From Branchiostoma floridae (Eukaryota; Chordata; Leptocardii; Amphioxiformes; Branchiostomatidae): DNA of 64,000 nucleotides. A program made the position numbers and the translations under genes. Below the pieces are notes generated by a model, which had not been told where the DNA came from, made no database searches, and worked only from the letters and a program-made list of their open reading frames with translations. Positions 47,979 to 60,494 of the stretch are shown in pieces; the stretch's first letter is position 1, and every line of letters begins with the position of its first letter. Location of the stretch: the NCBI RefSeq assembly GCF_000003815.2, contig NC_049997.1, forward strand, positions 1,346,349-1,410,348, given 5' to 3'.

Positions 47979-48640
47979 GCAGTACCAAGGGAAGCCGCTA
48001 GGGGGCCCATTATCGAACTCCCCCTTCGTTTCCCAGACCCCTACCCACCCACCAAATACCAGCTGCATCCGTCAAAGTCTTCTCGAGTTATGCTGTCCGC
48101 AGACAAAAGTTTGCAATTAAACCGGCGCCCGCACTTCCATGAAAGCTGCTAGGGGGCCCAAACTCGCAGCAATCACTCCCTGCTTTAAGGGCTCCCTAAC
48201 GCTCAAAAATCATGACCGCAGCATGTCCGGAACGCGAGATATCAAGCATGCAGGTCCTGCTGCAGTACCTTAGCAAGCCGCTAGGAGGCCCATTATCGAA
48301 CTCGACCTTCGTCTTCCACACCCCTACCCACCCACCAAATATCAGCTGCATCCATCGAAGTCCTCTCGAGTTATGCTGCTCACAAACGGGGAGAACCACA
48401 CCACCAAACCGAAAACATAACCTTAGCCATTCTGGCAAAGGTAATCAATAATGTATGGTTTAGCTAATTGCATGAGAAATATGAATTTTTCCGTGGTATT
48501 CAAGTATCGGAAATTAGGGAACGTATGTTGTATATTTTCAAAAAGGACGTTTCTTTCGTTGTTGTATAAAGTACAGTCAACAACAAAGTGACACTCATCC
48601 TCTATCTTATTCAAGTTACAACTCAAGTCCACATGTATCC
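47979..48640 (-). mobile_element. LINE C-terminus plus repeated 3' UTR blocks
   Basis: The frame 48423-48632 ends with NLNKIEDECHFVVDCTLYNN and then DYLCQNG, resembling the zinc-knuckle end of the element at 2204-2917. Its 3' UTR continues to 48240. A second copy of the CCGCTAGGGGGCCCATTATC block occurs at 47979-48105. Confidence 0.7.
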
Positions 48641-49737
48641 TAGACCGTGAACCCCGCTTGTTCGAACGGGGAGTAAGAGAGGCAATGTATGAGAGCCTAC
48701 AACTCTCAACAGGAAAGGAGGACTCTGTGTGTCGAACTTTTGGAACTGTCGGCCTTTGGTACCTGACCCTCCCACCTCAAGACACAGAAATAAGTCCTTA
48801 TTAGCATACAAACTTGTCTTGACCTTGTCTTCTAGTGAACCATCTTAGAGTTGGTTTCGCCTCACTAACGGTAAACCTACTCATTCAGAGACTTGGTTTG
48901 AAAGCTGCTGAATCCAGATATCCGTGCAGTAACTGACGAAGGAAAGCGGATGCTGTCTGAAATGACTGACAGTTCTAGTTTGATTCAGTTGCGTGAGTAA
49001 CTGTTGCCTTGTACATTTGTTTAGCCTGACTAAAATCGCGCTCCTAGCGGCCGGCCCTACAATATTACCGCCGCCCTCGGGGAGGGGGTCATTAACCCCA
49101 ACCAGCGAGAGATTGTGTAAACACAGGCTACACATTTGTTATTTCCAGTAAATCTTCAACACAGTCACGTTAGGATTCGTAACTGTCCCTGGACAAAGAA
49201 CAGATCTGCAAAAGTTGAAGGACGCTGTACACGTGGCAGTACGGACTTAGTCATTTATTCCATTGAACAATGGCAAATAAGTATAGATCTAGAGCAGTGA
49301 TCTTTCAACAGTGGTATATCATTTTGTATCTTTGCATATAAGACGGTAATACTACTGGAATGCAAAATGTCTTTAGCTCGAGAGCCAGGATTTCCGTAGA
49401 TCATGATACATCACAAACCTTAAGGTAAACAATGTCTTAGACGTATTTACAGTGGTGCTTTACAATTGTTATTTTTTCGGTTTGTACTGAGGAGTATAAA
49501 TCTCCATACAGTACCAGTCATGTACTTAGTTATAACTGTACAAATACAGAACCGTTTATCATATTCATCTAAGCTGCAGCAGCAACTTCAATGCGACATC
49601 TTTCAACCCAAGCCTACGGGGGTTTAGTTAAACATTCACAAGAACCGGTAGAGTCGGGTAGACTTGTCATTCTCTGTATATCATCGGCACTGAGACAACT
49701 GTACAAGTGCTGCCATCATTCACGTACCCTTCCAGAA
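48641..49737. other. Intergenic with one MITE
   Basis: Apart from the element at 49022-49131, nothing is recognised. It is downstream of the UEV gene and may include its 3' UTR. Confidence 0.4.
49022..49131. mobile_element. MITE with TAGCCTG ends and 9-bp duplication
   Basis: TAGCCTG at 49022 is inverted as CAGGCTA at 49130. The flanks ACATTTGTT (49013-49021) and ACATTTGTT (49132-49140) are identical. Confidence 0.75.
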
Positions 49738-52700
49738 TCAGACTTTGTCTCTGTCTGTCCCCACGGCCATGGAGCCGTACTGCACCGTCAGGTACTCCAT
49801 CCTGCCCACCCGCGGGTTGTACTTCTTCACAGAGATCCGGCGGTGGACGCCATTTTCATCCACAAGTTGCTCGCACACTTTCTCCTCCTCATCATCAGAA
49901 GACCCAGAGCTGGAGCCGGCGCTTTTTGTCCCTGAAATAAAACAACATTGCCGTTATGAGTGAATGCTCACTGAACAACGAACAGTGTCCATTTCTTTGG
50001 GAAGGCTATAGCATATGCATAAATTTGTGTCCGAAGGTTAATTGCAAGTACATGGTAGAGATATAGGAGGCATATATATGACAATAGAGAGAGACTGTTC
50101 ATACTAGTGATGGATTTTTCTATTGTATATGGTTCTGAGACTTGAAGGTAATGGACAAGCGTAAGGTATCTCGTATTGTCATTATACTCACTGAAAAATC
50201 TGTCTCCCAGGTTTGGCATGAACCCATCGACTGCGTCGTCGTCCCCATCCCCGGCACCATCCGAGGGTCGTGAGGGGGACGGCCTGCCGCGGCGGCCCAG
50301 GGCCGGGGAGGCGGGCCTGGAGTTGGGTCTTGAGCGGGAACTGGAGCCTGACCTGGAGGGAGGGTTGGACAGGGCTTTCCTCTGCGGGGTGGGCGATGCT
50401 GAGGGTGACCTACGCCGCAGGGTGACGGGTGAGAGCTGGCTGAAGGTCAGGACCATAAAGTCCAGCAGCCCGATCAGGTCACTTTTGGGCTGAGAGGAAC
50501 GAACACAATGAACACCGAGCATTGTGAAAATTTGCTTCATGTCGTTTTCGTCTAAGAGTTTTATCTTCAAAACTATACTCTGCGTTCAAAGCTATAGATA
50601 TTTGTACGTTTGTACGTATTGCAACGTTTGTCTGTGTCAGTGTCAGTGTCAAGTCTTTAAACATCCATTCCAGTTAAAAGCAATCAATGTTTTTGAATTG
50701 GTGGATTTTATGTGCTGTAACTGTTGGCGTACTTAAGATGTATATTTTTAAATGTCATATGATGCCTAGAGAATTGAAGCTGAATCGGAATCCTTTTGCC
50801 TATGGTGCNNNNNNNNNNNNNNNNNNNNNNNNNNNNNNNNNNNNNNNNNNNNNNNNNNNNNNNNNNNNNNNNNNNNNNNNNNNNNNNNNNNNNNNNNNNN
50901 NNNNNNNNTTTGAATCGTATACAGTACAGGTTGTTCGTTGATTTAGCATTTCCGTGACAGTCTATCCTCCACTGTGTGACACGTTTTTTTTCTATGACTC
51001 TATCACAACGTGTTTAACTTGAAAGTTCATGTGTGTTGGTAGAAGTCATTATTGTACTAGTTAAACTGTAATATCCAACACAAAAATTGAACCATCCCTG
51101 AACAGAGACGGTGGGCGCCATAGACTTCCTGCAATGTATGATCCACTGCTTACTGAGTCACGTGTTTATCTGCATAACGTGACATCAGGACAGCAGTAGT
51201 TTATTCCTTGACAAAGACTGGTGCTGTTCAGTCGAAAATTTGGGTGAGTCTAATTTTTGTGTTGGATATTACAGTTAAACCAGAACGTGTTTGGTTGATA
51301 AAGCACTGCTCACATATATCCAGCTGCTCAGGTAAGGCAGGTAAACTCTCCCCTCCGAGTCGACGTTCTGGCCGGCCTTGATGTCCATGTTACGGGACGG
51401 TCTGATGAAGACCTCCGGGGGAGACAGGGGGTGTCTCTTATGGATGTACATCCTGATGTGGAGTGTGAATGCCATTACACCTGGGGGGGGGGGGGCGTTA
51501 TGAAGATGAACTTTGTTTGTTTGTTTATTACTTTATTGTGTACACGATACAATGTATGGAAGCGACTATTATACAGAGTACAAAATAAAGTATACTGTAA
51601 AACATAACATCCTAATGACTATGACAATAGCATAAGTTAGGTATGTGTTGGGCACAGCTTACAACAGAGTAGTCACATATAGTTTGGAGTCCATTATTGA
51701 CCGGTAACCAGAAATTTCACATCATCAACAGCCAGTGGTCAGGTCTAACCAATACCGCAACCATCATTGCTTCTTATATTATGGCCTCCCATCATTACCG
51801 ATTAAGAGATGATAATTAGACAATCGCAAATTGTTTATTAGTGTCTTAGTTTAGATATCACCTATCAATATCACTACTTATTATTCATTCCAGACTACAT
51901 GTACTTGCGATCGGCCTTCCTGTGTGTATTTGCATATTGACGATTAAGTAACAGTGTTGTACTGGTATATTATCTATCATCAATATGACAATGCCCATGT
52001 ATGATAGCTAGTTCTGTATGTGGTGCTATAGTTGAGGTAGCTCACCTTCTTTCATGATAGGTACTTTTCCCTTGATGCACAAGAAGTATTTTGTCTTTCC
52101 ATTTTGCATGGCTAGAAGAGAAAATATCACTTTAAGTACACGGTACATTAAAAACAAACAGTGACGGCATTTTAAGCAGCCCGTCAAATGAAATAGAGGG
52201 TGTCAGACTTTGTACATAACATACATTGACTGACGTTGTCAAACTTAAGCACAAGGGCTTACAGTACTATAAATGCAGAAACTTTTGCGGTGGTTTAATG
52301 TTCGCGGTTTTCGCGGTGGCCGCTTCACCGCGAACTTAAAACCACCGCGAACATTTTTACATGGCAGTAAGAGATCACAGTACATGGTGCTACCACTGCG
52401 AAAAGTCCCTTTTCCCGCTACCGCGAAATTAAGTGCATTTACTGTACTTATCAAGGTGACGACAAAAAATGAAATTGAGGGCACGTACCAAATGGAGCTC
52501 TATAAGGCCGGAGTCCTGTGTATGAACGGATGACATGAACCGTTTCCTCCTTCACATAATCCTTGTACTTGTGTGAAACCTGTATGACATAATAGCATGC
52601 AAACATGTTCAGTTGTCATTTCTGAAGATACTGTGCTATCGGACTGTTTGTATTTTGTTGCAGAATAGAACGTGTCTCTTCAAGCCAACAGGACCTCAAT

Positions 52701-53730
52701 TAACAGCAGCCTGCAGGTCGATTGATTTGGACTTCTTATGAATAAACAAATTTCAAACAACGAGCTAACTTTGGGGCGCAAGTACATGTATTAATCTTTA
52801 TGTCAGTGACACCAGGCCGTACTATATTTCGCAACAATCACATTAGAAAATTGCCTATTTAACAGCCAAGCTTATAAATTCGTCTCATTCCCGGGGTTTT
52901 CTGTGATTTATCGTCGGTGAAACATGGCGACAGTTTCTGACGTAACACCGGCAAAGTGCTGACCGGTTTTTCTTCTCATGACATTTAAGTCTTCCAACAG
53001 AAACGGTGTGAATGTTTTCACTTCAGTGAAGCAGAACTAGAGCTTATTTTTGTCGCTATATAAGGTCTTACGTCCATTCTTATGTAATTCCAGAGCAAAG
53101 GGGTGTTTTTCTATTCCGGCAATGACTTTTTATTGCAGCCTTCTCAAAGATTACGCTGGACTATTATAAATCACGTATAACTACACAACACCGTCTCCAA
53201 CACGCGATGCCCAGGGCTACACTTGATATTTCGAGTCTAATTTTTGCACCAATTAGCCGGTATAACCGTCCTAAAGCACCTACTCAAATATGTCGTGAAA
53301 TCCGAGTTTTCTGACCATATATGAATAGCACAATACCTCCCTGTAGACATGTACAGTCATGACATCCTTTATTACTGGGTTACAGAACTTATTGATCTAT
53401 TTTGCATTTCGTTATTTGAGCGTCTGTAACTAAGTCATGGATACTTTTTTGACTTTCTTTGTACATTTTTCCATCTCAGTTGTAAAACTACTCTTTGAAA
53501 CACGAAGTAAGGCTATCCGGGATTTAAAGAAGACTTTCGAAATCTATCAAGTTAAGTACCTTCATGGTTCATTGCTGCATTACAATCCTCTGGCAATGAC
53601 AAATATAACACAACGTTTGGAAACGTAAAAAATATTGTCACGTTAAGCTTACCCCATGGATAGCTTCGTTGACCAAGTCCTGGTACTTGTTGTGTTGTTT
53701 GTTGTTTGAAGAACCAGTGAAGATAGGCAT
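49738..53730 (-). CDS. Short TSG101-like UEV-domain protein, 6 exons
   Basis: Exons 53653-53730, 52489-52579, 52046-52111, 51314-51480, 50192-50489 and 49738-49931 join in phase to 894 nt (297 residues plus stop). YKDYVKEETVHVI, KTKYFLCIKGKVPIM, HPLSPPEVFIRPSRNMDIKA, VDSEGRVYLPYLSSW and SDLIGLLDFMVLTFSQLSP follow the ubiquitin E2 variant (UEV) domain of TSG101. As in TSG101, a Tyr stands where E2 enzymes have the catalytic Cys (VYLPYL). TSG101 is an ESCRT-I subunit that binds ubiquitin and P(S/T)AP motifs. Here the coiled coil and steadiness box are absent. Instead there is a Ser/Pro/Arg-rich linker and an acidic tail (SSGSSDDEEEKVCEQL) before VRRISVKK-like basic residues. The first exon is uncertain: MPIFTGSS at 53730 is in phase, and so is MVLQ at 57677 spliced directly to 52579. 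Confidence 0.82.
50809..50908. other. Assembly gap (N)
   Basis: 100 undetermined bases inside an intron of the UEV gene. Confidence 1.
51515..52045. other. Intron of the UEV gene with a retroelement-like end
   Basis: It begins with (GTTT)n and ACTTTATTGTGTACACGATA, resembling an inverted retroelement 3' end. No frame is seen. Confidence 0.4.
52260..52446. mobile_element. MITE with TACAGTA ends and CCGCGAA palindromes
   Basis: TACAGTACTATAAATGCAG at the left mirrors CTGCATTT-like TGCATTTACTGTA at the right. The interior is full of CGCGGT/ACCGCG inverted motifs. The right end is 43 bp from the acceptor-side exon at 52489. Confidence 0.65.
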
Positions 53731-54245
53731 GTCGGTTGTTTTGGTTATTTTGGACATCCAAGGTTTTCTGCTATATGTGCCGGTTCGAGCCCTGGGGTTG
53801 TGCGATGATGGGGTTCCTTCCTAGCCTTCCCTGCAACTCCGGGATCTACCAACACAGACGTATGATATACTCCCTCAAGCCTACAGTGTGAGTAATAAGG
53901 ACGTGTTGTCTGGCGGTGTCTCCGTACACATGTCTGGAGAAGCCGCACCGTGAGGGTGAGACAGGCGGGGTGACTCGCAGTGGCTGTCCGACCGGCTTCC
54001 TGGCGTTTGCTCGGGACCCACTGTCAGACACCTCGGGACAACAATGACCTGCACCGGAGCGTGCAGCTGTACAGGTGGTTAGCAGTAATACGGGCCTCTG
54101 ACGTCAGCATACTCATTATCTCAAGGGCGAAGCTAAATGGGGAGCGATTCAAAAGAGTAAAAAAAAACCGGGTCGTCCTTTCTTAATACGGGAAGGACAT
54201 TTGGCTTTGGTATTTCTGTTTTCCCTTTTCAGGCCCTCTAAATCG

Positions 54246-54361
54246 AGTGAGTGAGTGAGTGAGTGAGTGAGTGAGTGAGTGAGTGAGTGAGTGAGTGAGT
54301 GAGTGAGTGAGTGAGTGAGTGAGTGAGTGAGTGAGTGAGTGAGTGAGTGAGTGAGTGAGTG
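54246..54361. repeat. (GTGA)n microsatellite
   Basis: About 29 uninterrupted tetranucleotide units. Confidence 0.97.
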
Positions 54362-55782
54362 AAATCGTTCAAAATCAACAGCATGGCAGGCTAAGCATTA
54401 CCTCACATGCTGCGCCTATTCATTTTGTTGTCCTCACCAAACGCCTAAGTAACGTTGAATGTTGACGAATATGGTCTGATGATATGTCGGAGACCAATGA
54501 CCAAAAGCAATCCTATATGAACATTTGAAATGAGCCTACCTTCGTGGAAACCACGCCTACCCCCGTGTGCCCATTGGCATACAGTCATTACCGGATAACC
54601 AAAGATGACAGGTCTGGTCATTCCACCAATTAACGTTACACATGAGTTAGAGGACCTGTCGCCCCCTACAATCTGAGTACGTCTTATCTGTGAAGTCTCA
54701 ATTTCCCGCCAGTGACAAAGAAACCACGACTTGTGTATCATTATTGGATTGATGAACAAAACAAATGGCACTTCATTACATCTATCCCAAACATCTCTGA
54801 TATAATGTTTGTTATTGTTCTTATCGTTGTTGTTATGGGTATGTTGTGACAACCAGGTTGTTGACACCGTGAGTATGATACGGATAGGTCAGAATTGGGG
54901 GGAGTGGGGTCGTTGCTTTGGTGTTTTTCAGGTCAATTTCAGAGGTTGGAAATACAGACATATTAGATAGTTAGACTTATTCTATGACGTACACTTTATC
55001 CTGAAATGATTCTTATCTTATCTCATATCCTATGATTAATGCTATATTGTATTTTGCACGTCATTTTCATTGACTCTCAAAATCTATAGGCTAAACTACG
55101 GGGAATCCAAAACATTCACAGCAAACAACAACACGTTACCACCTATTAAATTTGTTAGCACACGAGTCAACTCGGCGTACGGCACGGATGGGCACATGGA
55201 GGTCACACTTCACTTCTAAATCATCTGGAGCTCATGGAAACGTCATGTGTGTATTTTCACGAGGTGAATATGATAGAAGACAAGTGTCACCTAAACAGTC
55301 TGTGGTACGCCATCTTCACTCGTGCGCCACAACAAGTCAGATACTAACTAGTAGTCGATGTTATTTTTGTTTGAATTGTTGAAAATATTGTTCAACACAT
55401 TTTTGTCTGAGACTACCAGATTGTGAAATGACAAACATTTTTGAGCTTCTCAACTTCGAATTCTAGTCGCAAAATTTGCCCGAGTGTTGTGTGCCACCGG
55501 GCTGCCATGTGATGTACATCTCTTGACATTTCAGCCATTGGCTGCAGGCGTCAATTATACTTAGATAACGCTGTATATATCTCAGTATTTAAAGCGAACT
55601 GGTTCTACAACCAAGCACCGAGTTTGTCTCTATAAAGTACTTCAACTACAAAATTCCGTACTTCTTTGGGTATATCATTTTCTTTGCACATTATCTAAGT
55701 GGTGGACTACAACTTTTCCCTTCGACGAATTCCAACTATTACTCTCTATAATTCGTCTTCTCGGGAGAAGTACACCTTTCAT

Positions 55783-55868
55783 TCATTCATTCATTCATTC
55801 ATTCGTTCATTCACTCATTAAATCATTCATTCATTCGTTCGTTCGTTCGTTCGTCCGTTCATTCATTT
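55783..55868. repeat. (ATTC)n/(GTTC)n microsatellite
   Basis: Imperfect tetranucleotide run, shifting from ATTC to GTTC units. Confidence 0.9.
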
Positions 55869-57134
55869 AAGTGTTGGTTCAAAGAACAAACGTGATAGCC
55901 TTTTCTGATTGCATTGTAAGTTTCCGTACAATGCATTCAGAAATTCTGAATTTTTGTGTGGATTTTTTGTGTTGAAATATGGCACCACATGTGTAAACTG
56001 TCCAACACAGTGGGATCATCCATCCTGTGTTTTTCATGAAAAACGAGCACCAGAAAAGTTCCATACAGATCTTTTCAATCAATGTTAACATGTTTCTGTC
56101 CACCTTCTTACAAAAGAATCATGCTCGTTGTCTCGCAAAAGCGGGTGAAGTGGCCCCTGTGTGCCCAGCCAGAGAAGGCCAACAACACGCTCGAACGAGC
56201 ACACTTTCGTGTAACAACGTACTCAATACCTAAATTATCGCTCCCTATTTTGCAGGGAGAGAGAGAGAGCAATTCAGTTCCCTCGTATAAAGGATGTTTT
56301 TGACAACCTTGCCCGTATTGGTTATTGTTGTAATTGTCATTGACTTAGTCCTTATTTTTCAGTATGTCAGGTGCTAGTATCTCGAAGTTGGGCGTTTTTC
56401 AAACCGACGTTTACTTTTGAACTACTAGTGAGAGCGGTTGAAAAGCATTACGTCATGATCCATGAATAGAACACTGGTGTGATAACTACAGTTCCGTTGC
56501 ATTGTTGCACGTGCACGCCTACGACACAGACAGTGCTGCAAAAATGACTCCCCACTCTGACCGCTGAACAATTAACGTAGACCTTAGATTGCACCGTAAC
56601 TGAACTTGAGTTTGATTTGATTTGTAAATGCTATGTACTGTTCCGTGCCTTATTTTTGCAGTTACAAAATGTCCTTACAGATTGAACTTGTTTGACCATG
56701 ATTGTGATTACGTCGAAATCAACGACCTACATGTAGAAGAATGGTTCAGGACTTGGTAACACCTTTCAACATGTGTTTGTCTAGCAGATTCGTCATTTTC
56801 AACATTATGATTGGTGCTCCTTCAAATGAGATATAATTGATTCAATCGATGGAAACAATCAAGTGAGTGACCTGTAAGAGGAGGAAGTACACATCGTCCG
56901 TTGTGATGTTTGATGCGGAAGTACTCGTCTCGTGATCTGTATGACTCCTTATTATTACGTAATAAATATGCTATACTCTTACCAAGAACAGAAGACCTAG
57001 TGTGATTTACCGGAAATGTACGGTTATTGTATGATAACGTCACCAGTAAATTTACAGCACAATGACTTGATATTCGGACCTGTACGGCAGGTGCGAGTCA
57101 TGCAGCATGGGAACGATCCAGATCCAGATTCGAG

Positions 57135-57175
57135 CCCATAACACTGAGGAAGCCACACGGCGAAACATGTTGTTG
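57135..57175 (+). repeat. Degenerate hammerhead-like motif
   Basis: ACACTGAGGA-AGCC-ACAC-GGC-GAAAC resembles the cores at 27407 and 36573, but the cleavage triplet position reads ATG, so it is probably inactive. Confidence 0.3.
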
Positions 57176-57665
57176 TGTGTGTTGATTCGAATAAAGTTCC
57201 TAAACGGGGAACATGCGGTTCCAGCGTCTTTTCTGAAGATGTGGCGTAAGTGTGAACGGTTGGCTTGAGGTTGTCCTTTCCCACATACTATGTAGATCCA
57301 GATAACGTCACAAAGTGTCTGCTGTCCGCGTGCATACACATCCCTAAATCTGCAGAGGAAAATAGGACGATAACAGCTAGGTTGACTCTACATAAGTTTC
57401 ATTTATACTCGCGCTATGAGGTAGTTCCAGTACTGTGTAACACTGTTGTCACCAAGACAACTGACTTGTAAGGTGTGATTTAAGTCAGTTTTGACAGCAT
57501 GTTTCCATCAGTACGCAATGTTAATTTCGTACTACTGAATTGTTCGGCACTATTGACAGGTCCCTTGCAATTTCTCCCCAGGCTGAAGATGTTATTTGCC
57601 TATTGAATAACAGTAATTTTGCAAAATATGTCACTGACCTACAGTAACCCCCAGTCCAACCTCAC

Positions 57666-57720
57666 CTGCAGAACCATTGAGCGCATGCGCAAGTGGCCCA
57701 CGCTAAGTGTTCTAGCGCAG
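57666..57720 (-). promoter_or_regulatory. Possible first exon and NRF1-driven start of the UEV gene
   Basis: On the minus strand ATGGTTCTGCAG (57677-57666, M-V-L-Q) is followed by a strong donor gtgagg. Just upstream is a perfect NRF1 palindrome GCGCATGCGC at 57681-57690. The donor is phase 0, matching the start of exon 52489-52579. An NRF1 site right at a start is typical of TATA-less animal promoters. Confidence 0.45.
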
Positions 57721-58340
57721 GAGGGTTTCTGAAAAAAGGTAGATAATTTGTGCTTCATGGTGGTTTTGTTTCTGACAACTGAGACTGGTAATCATTGCGC
57801 TACGATTACAGGTAACTGTAGAAGTGTTGGTATATGTCTACGATGTTTCATCTGCTGTATTGAATTATCTTAAAAAGGGCGACAACGCCGAGCCTTACGG
57901 AATCATCGATCGGCACAGGATCGTCACAAAATATATTTCTAAAGTCAAAGTTTATTGCGCAATGGGTACGATGTAAGGCAAAATAAAGTATATAATATAA
58001 TACAACTATATACAGCTATACAGCTATATAGCAAGATTGATCAAATACTGTAACAGTGTAGGTTTTAAGGATATATATATAGAGACGCAAAATTAAACAA
58101 AACAGTGTCTAAAGTTAGACAAAGCCAAAATGTTATGTCAGTCTGCTTGTTTTTAAATGACCCGCTTACACTAGACAAAGGAGTACAACTGAATGAAAAA
58201 TGAAACCAATGAAAAATGGCGCTTTTATTTGATAGCGGAAAATTAGACTCATCATCTTAAACCAAACTATCCAAAAGTAAACAAGGGTTAGAATCCGCTG
58301 TGGTTCTCAGAAGCCATCTTGAGACCTTGAAGACTGTTGT
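57721..58340. other. Intergenic, upstream of the UEV gene
   Basis: No frame is supported. A retroelement-like 3' end (AAAGTTTATTGCGCAATGG) lies near 57950. Confidence 0.4.
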
Positions 58341-58620
58341 CATGAGAGAAACTAAAGGTCAGCTTGACCTCTACCAAAACAACCTTAATTATCATTATAT
58401 GTTGTGGATCATTCCCAACATGCAGCTGGATTAATTAGCCTTGGAACATAATCGTTTTGCAAGAAACCAAAGGTCAGTTTGACCTCCAACAATCATCATG
58501 TGGTGACATATTCTGATATAATCTCACTCGACCGCTGGGTTATAAACCAGCCTTGGAACACAATCACTCGGACAGAAATCAAAGGTCGGCTCGACCTCGA
58601 TCTTACCATTTAATGAGAAG
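58320..58620. promoter_or_regulatory. Three palindromic nuclear-receptor elements in a degenerate 113-bp tandem repeat
   Basis: AGGTCAGCTTGACCT at 58356-58370 and AGGTCAGTTTGACCT at 58471-58485 are perfect consensus estrogen-response palindromes. AGGTCGGCTCGACCT at 58583-58597 has two symmetric changes. Spacing is 115 and 112 bp. The flanks (CCTTGGAACAYAATC, RAAAYCAAAGGTC) are also repeated. Confidence 0.7.
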
Positions 58621-60150
58621 TGCGCAATCTGAACCTCATTCTTTCCCGACCTTAGGGTTCATTAATCGTCTTATCAGACATCAAAGCATACCCTCCTGGT
58701 GAAGGGGCGTAAAGGCCATTGCCCTCCTGTACCACCTACCAAAAACCGCCCCCAAACAAAGAACTTTTAAACCTTCTTGTTCTGCTAAGCTGGTGCCCAT
58801 CATATCGCATCCAGCCATGTAGTTGGATTGTAACGTTACTGTCATTGAGAGGATAGATAGAGTAAGTATTGCCTCCGGGACGAAGGTTCACTTCAGACGA
58901 GGGTATCGTTTTTTTTTAATTGTCAGTGTGTCCATGTCTGTGTGTGTGTGTGTTCGAATCTGAAACTCAAGATGCTTTTGTGTGGTATATAGGTACTTAC
59001 TGAGGTTAAGAAGAAACGCAGCAATTTTGGGGGCATTTTCGGGCACTGCGACATAACAGGTTCACAGCTCCATCCTGAATGGGGTATAGTTCATAGACAG
59101 TTGGTCTCCCCGGGAGGGTCAATGACTTACATGACCTCAATTTAGAACCTCATTTATGGTCTCATTTCATTTTACCATTATGATAGTTCACTATATGAGG
59201 TCATTATTTCTATCGTGTCTGTTTGCCATTTTATCTAGGTGTCGTTATCTGTTAGTGTTCGTAGCTTTAGGATAATGATAGCTCTGAGACGGAATTCGAC
59301 CGGCTTCGACTTTATTTGTCTTTCTGTTTGTGTTTGCAGATATATCAATTATGCAAATGAAGACCTAAATAGTATAATTCCGTAGTGGTAAATGATAAGA
59401 ATTTCATACTTGTGGCAGTTGAAGGTTAAGTAAAGTGAAACATTATCTTATATAAATCATGCAAATTAGGGGCTCATTTTCAAAACTTATGAGCAGATGC
59501 TACAATGTTCTTTGCTTGAACCAAACTATTTCACTACTCCCCTTTTCTTTTTGACATATTTCCTCGAATCCCCGAGTTCAATATCCCTGTGCACGTGTGG
59601 TACAGTTTGATGTTACTCAGAGGGAGTCGGTGCGGGAAACACTGCAACATAAGCGGCGGGTGCTAACAGTCTCCTGGCTCCCCGAGCCAAAATGTCCGGC
59701 CCCGTTGGACCGGTCAGTCGGTGACGCTTGAACCCCACTGTTACATTTTATACAATTTGTTTTGTTGTTGTCTGGGACTGTGTTTTTGCATCTATTTATC
59801 AAGATTCTATTAATTATATTAGTCTGAAATTAATGTGCTGAACAATACAAAAGTAGATTTTCCTACTGTATGCTATGTATGCTAGTTTAATCCGCTCTAT
59901 TACATTGCACACCAAAGTTTGTTTGTTTGTTTGTTTTTATTTATTGTACCAGGGGTGATATATCGCCATTAATTGGCGGTTTTCAATGTGCCATGGGGTG
60001 TAACCCTCAACCTAGCTAGTCCACCAGCAAAATTTGCCCCAGGAAATGGTGTTTCAAGGGGTCCAGACTTTAAATTTTCCCAAACCTCCCTAGCGACGGT
60101 TCGCGCCTAAAGCGCTGGACATGTTGAAAATGTATTGAGGGAGCGTCGGC
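58621..60150. other. Intergenic, no gene seen
   Basis: A retroelement-like end with (GTTT)n is near 59920-59950. Nothing else is recognised. Confidence 0.4.
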
Positions 60151-60151
60151 G

Positions 60152-60279
60152 TTGACACAGACCAAGCATCCCCCTTCATGTTCTTTGTTCTATTCCTGGT
60201 AAAAGGCATATCCCTCTTATCATGTCTTTTTCCGGGAACAGAACAAAGAACAGGAAGGGGGATGCTTGGTCCGTGTCAT
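60152..60279. repeat. Fold-back of 128 bp with about 50-bp arms
   Basis: GACCAAGCATCCCCCTTC and TGTTCTTTGTTCT on the left are inverted on the right, with a few mismatches and a loop of about 25 nt. Confidence 0.75.
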
Positions 60280-60494
60280 CGAGTAGGCTTATGAGAATTA
60301 CTTAAAGGGTCCGTCGTCACGGTAGGCGATCTGTGATGTCACGCAAATGTTGCTCCCGACATGAACTCCACTCTGCAAAGCCAGGCAGAACACTGGACGT
60401 GACAAGTCGGGCCTTCGGCCCTCCACATGCTCACAAATCTATCACCAGTATTTTGCCCCCACAAAAGAAATTTGCTGCCGCCGCCTCTGTCTAC

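Larger units (their letters stand above)
53731..57659. other. Upstream flank or first intron of the UEV gene
   Basis: If the 57666-57677 exon is used, this is an intron. It holds a (GTGA)n run (54246-54361) and an (ATTC)n/(GTTC)n run (55783-55868). No other gene is supported. Confidence 0.4.

Noticed and set aside
50176-50493. Plus-strand 105-codon frame
   Set aside because: It is the antisense shadow of the G+C-rich UEV linker exon.
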